Shown here: positions 9,291 to 10,933 of the stretch, one piece after another
How the letters are laid out: each line of letters begins with the position of its first letter
How positions within the stretch are numbered: the stretch's first letter is position 1
Assembly (NCBI GenBank): GCA_027596945.1
Contig: JADGJH010001273.1
Coordinates: forward strand, 1-10,933
DNA length: 10,933 bases
DNA from: Physocladia obscura
Lineage: Eukaryota; Chytridiomycota; Chytridiomycetes; Chytridiales; Chytriomycetaceae
Direction: 5' to 3'
Position numbers and translations under genes: made by a program
The notes under the pieces: model-generated
What the model was told of the DNA's origin: nothing
Databases searched by the model: none
What the model saw: the letters and a program-made list of their open reading frames with translations, nothing else

Positions 9291-9629
9291 CATTACCCTC
9301 ATTTTTGGTGCCAATTTTTGTGTCTTAATTTCCTTTGGTTTTATGAACCACAAATCAACAAGGATTTGCTCCATGCTGAATGGATCAGCATCAGTTTGAA
9401 GTTCAGAAGTGTTGACTTTGCCACTATGACTACTGTGACAACCGTTGCTTCCACCTCTGCCCTGTTTATCTTGGCCATGGCTTCTACTACTAGATAGGCT
9501 ATTATTAATGACTGCCACATTTTCAGAAATTGTTAATGCTGCCCCAATTTCTACCAAAAGTCTTTACTTTAGACTTGACATCCAGATCCATCTGTTCAGA
9601 TGGATTCTATTATTTCAAGTAGCAAAAGC

Positions 9630-9825
9630 CATACCACCAAATAATCTGCAAACCCATTGGTTATAAGAGCAGCAAAAACTGCAAAAATGGCTATTTTCTC
9701 ACTTATTGATGTATTTTGACACTTTCACTTGCTTTGCAAGTGGGCATTCACATGCTGGAACACTAAAATTGGGGTGCACACTGCAAATTTTAATGTATGG
9801 ATCAGGACCAAGGCCAAGTCTTATC
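9630..9825 (-). other. Zinc-ribbon-like Cys cluster within the pseudogene
   Basis: PDPYIKICSVHPNF then VPACECPLAK (9730-9820), followed after a stop and frame change by FCSFCCSYNQWVCRLF (about 9632-9682). Spacing of C, CxC and CxxC pairs would suit a zinc ribbon. The fold is inferred from Cys spacing only. Confidence 0.35.
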
Positions 9826-10857
9826 AATAATGATCTGAAAATTCTTTTCAATCTCCTTGCAAAACATCCAGACTGGTACTTCAAACAACTTGTTTAAAAC
9901 ATCATCATATGCCTTATCCTTTTTGGCACCATTCATATTACCTGAATTTATTGCTGCGGCTATATTTTCTTTTTTTTGGCCAACAGAGCTAGCTTGATGC
10001 TTGTTTGGAGAATTTTCATGAGGAATAGACACCTGTTTTTGAGCAGTGGAGATTGATGGGACAAGGTTTGCCACCTTTCTGAATTTGACAGAGATGATCC
10101 AGTTGCATGTGATTTTTGATCTATCTCAGCAAACTGTGTAAATTTTGATTGCATCATCAAAGATATTGTTCTCTGTTCACTTTTCCATTTGGTTTACAAT
10201 GCTTCAGCAAGAAGATTGGTGTACCTAACTGCTTTCCAAACAATGTACCGATCTCATCCTATTACATTGATATAAATGCAGGTTACAGTATTATGTTGAT
10301 TTGCTGTGTGTAACAAAGGGTTTTAGAGATGATATAATTTTATTGATTTGTTTTGACTTTCAGAAAAGAAACCAACTGTTTTTATACATTTTCCAGTGTC
10401 TTGATGTCACTGTGGCTTGATTGATCACCTGGTATCTTAACTAAGTGGCAAATGCTCTATTTGTAACTTTTGGTGTTACCAGTGGTGTTTTTAATCAAGA
10501 TCCTGATAGATGGCACCAATTTTTCCATTTTTGTATGCCTATTCAAAGTTAGAGCATGTGGAAAAACTTGCCTATCAATCCATCACTTGTAAAACACACA
10601 ACATGTCACAAGTGCATACAATTAATACAGAGCCATTTCTAGGCTTCCAGTATCTCCTAAATAGTTCTATCTTTGCAGCCCATTGTGGCACATTGCACTG
10701 AGTACCACTACAGCAGTGTGAGCTGTTGTACCAATAGTGTCTTTGGCAAAAAGTACAGCTTTATTCATCCCTTTTATCATTACAATTTGTTATCTGTTGA
10801 TGTTCTGGTGACTCTGTGGAGAGAATTAATAGAATAAGACAAATAATACAAAGAAAC

Positions 10858-10933
10858 GTAATAAATAAATAAAAGATATATTATTATTATTATTTTGGTC
10901 CAAATTAAATAAATAAAAATAAATAAATGGTTT
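10858..10933. repeat. AT-only simple repeats at the window end
   Basis: (AAAT)n-type units at 10861-10874 and 10907-10928 flank a (TTA)n run at about 10879-10895. CpG-free decayed coding sequence stops just before this, so it may mark the edge of the inserted block, or be simple microsatellite. Confidence 0.7.

Larger units (their letters stand above)
8150..10835 (-). pseudogene. Decayed ~2.7 kb mobile-element (or viral) coding sequence
   Basis: Reading the - strand from about 10835 down to a stop at 8150-8152, protein-like sequence is present almost throughout, in blocks that keep one frame for hundreds of bases but are broken by stops and small frameshifts. Examples, N to C: AVLFAKDTIGTTAHTAVVV near 10760; RYQVINQATVTSRHWKMYK near 10420; DRYIVWKAVRYTNLLAEAL near 10220; MMQSKFTQFAEIDQKSHATG near 10130; VPVWMFCKEIEKNFQIIIDK near 9840; DPYIKICSVHPNFSVPACEC near 9770; the nuclease core at 8900-9290; and a Cys-containing tail to 8150. 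Stops in one frame lie at 10323, 10254 and 10194, and in another at 8723, 8579, 8492 and 8300. Frame shifts fall near A-runs at about 9100 and 9300, and near 9815 and 10065. The product would be about 850-900 residues. I infer a mobile element from repeat-like decay, Cys clusters and the nuclease. I recognise no named family, and a viral origin is possible. It cannot be functional as it stands. Confidence 0.7.

Noticed and set aside
9258..9666. Plus-strand open frames in the right-hand block
   Set aside because: They are mirror images of the decayed minus-strand coding sequence, rich in Ser/Leu from antisense reading, with no motifs of their own.
10510..10701. Plus-strand 63-codon open frame
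   Set aside because: The opposite strand here carries the longer, coherent decayed coding sequence; this frame is its antisense shadow.
1..10933. tRNA, rRNA, CRISPR array or bacterial operon
   Set aside because: No cloverleaf-like B box with matching arms, no rRNA core sequence and no regularly spaced palindromic repeats were seen on either strand.

Overview
The window looks like nuclear DNA of a fungus, probably an early-diverging (zoosporic or mucoromycete-like) lineage. The reasons are a fused lycopene cyclase/phytoene synthase (an arrangement essentially confined to fungi and animals that acquired it from them), a fungal-type SEY1, and short introns of about 50-80 nt with GT-AG ends and, in places, a perfect TACTAAC or CTAAC branch site. 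No bacterial-type features (operons, Shine-Dalgarno sites, CRISPR) and no RNA genes were recognised. The species cannot be named from the sequence alone.

Layout. Positions 1-2432 carry the carotenoid gene (carRA / crtYB / al-2 type) on the + strand, with at least three introns and an unclear first exon. Positions about 2683-3357 hold a protein-like locus on the - strand that I do not recognise; it is convergent with carRA and divergent from the next gene. Positions 3462-6293 are SEY1, the atlastin-like ER-fusion GTPase, in seven exons that join in frame to 821 codons plus stop. The carotenoid enzyme makes beta-carotene precursors in membranes and Sey1 shapes the tubular ER; I see no functional link beyond adjacency.

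From 6294 to the end there is no intact gene, only decayed foreign-looking DNA. Positions 6534-6815 (- strand) encode a Thr/Asn-rich repeat followed by a GGNVGI-type motif, as in fibre proteins of phages and giant DNA viruses, broken by a stop. Positions 6810-7037 (+) are a small Cys-rich relic. Positions 7400-7910 hold diverged repeat copies and a terminal-repeat-like end. Positions about 8150-10835 (- strand) are one long decayed coding sequence of about 2.7 kb with a YqaJ/lambda-exonuclease-like PD-(D/E)XK nuclease core and Cys clusters, riddled with stops and frameshifts.

The block from about 7575 to 10857 is almost free of CpG (about seven by eye, against often six or seven per 60 bases in carRA exons). 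This suggests long-term cytosine methylation and deamination of a silenced mobile or viral insert. The most interesting parts are this silenced block, the virus-fibre-like fragment beside SEY1, and the unidentified minus-strand locus between the two good genes.
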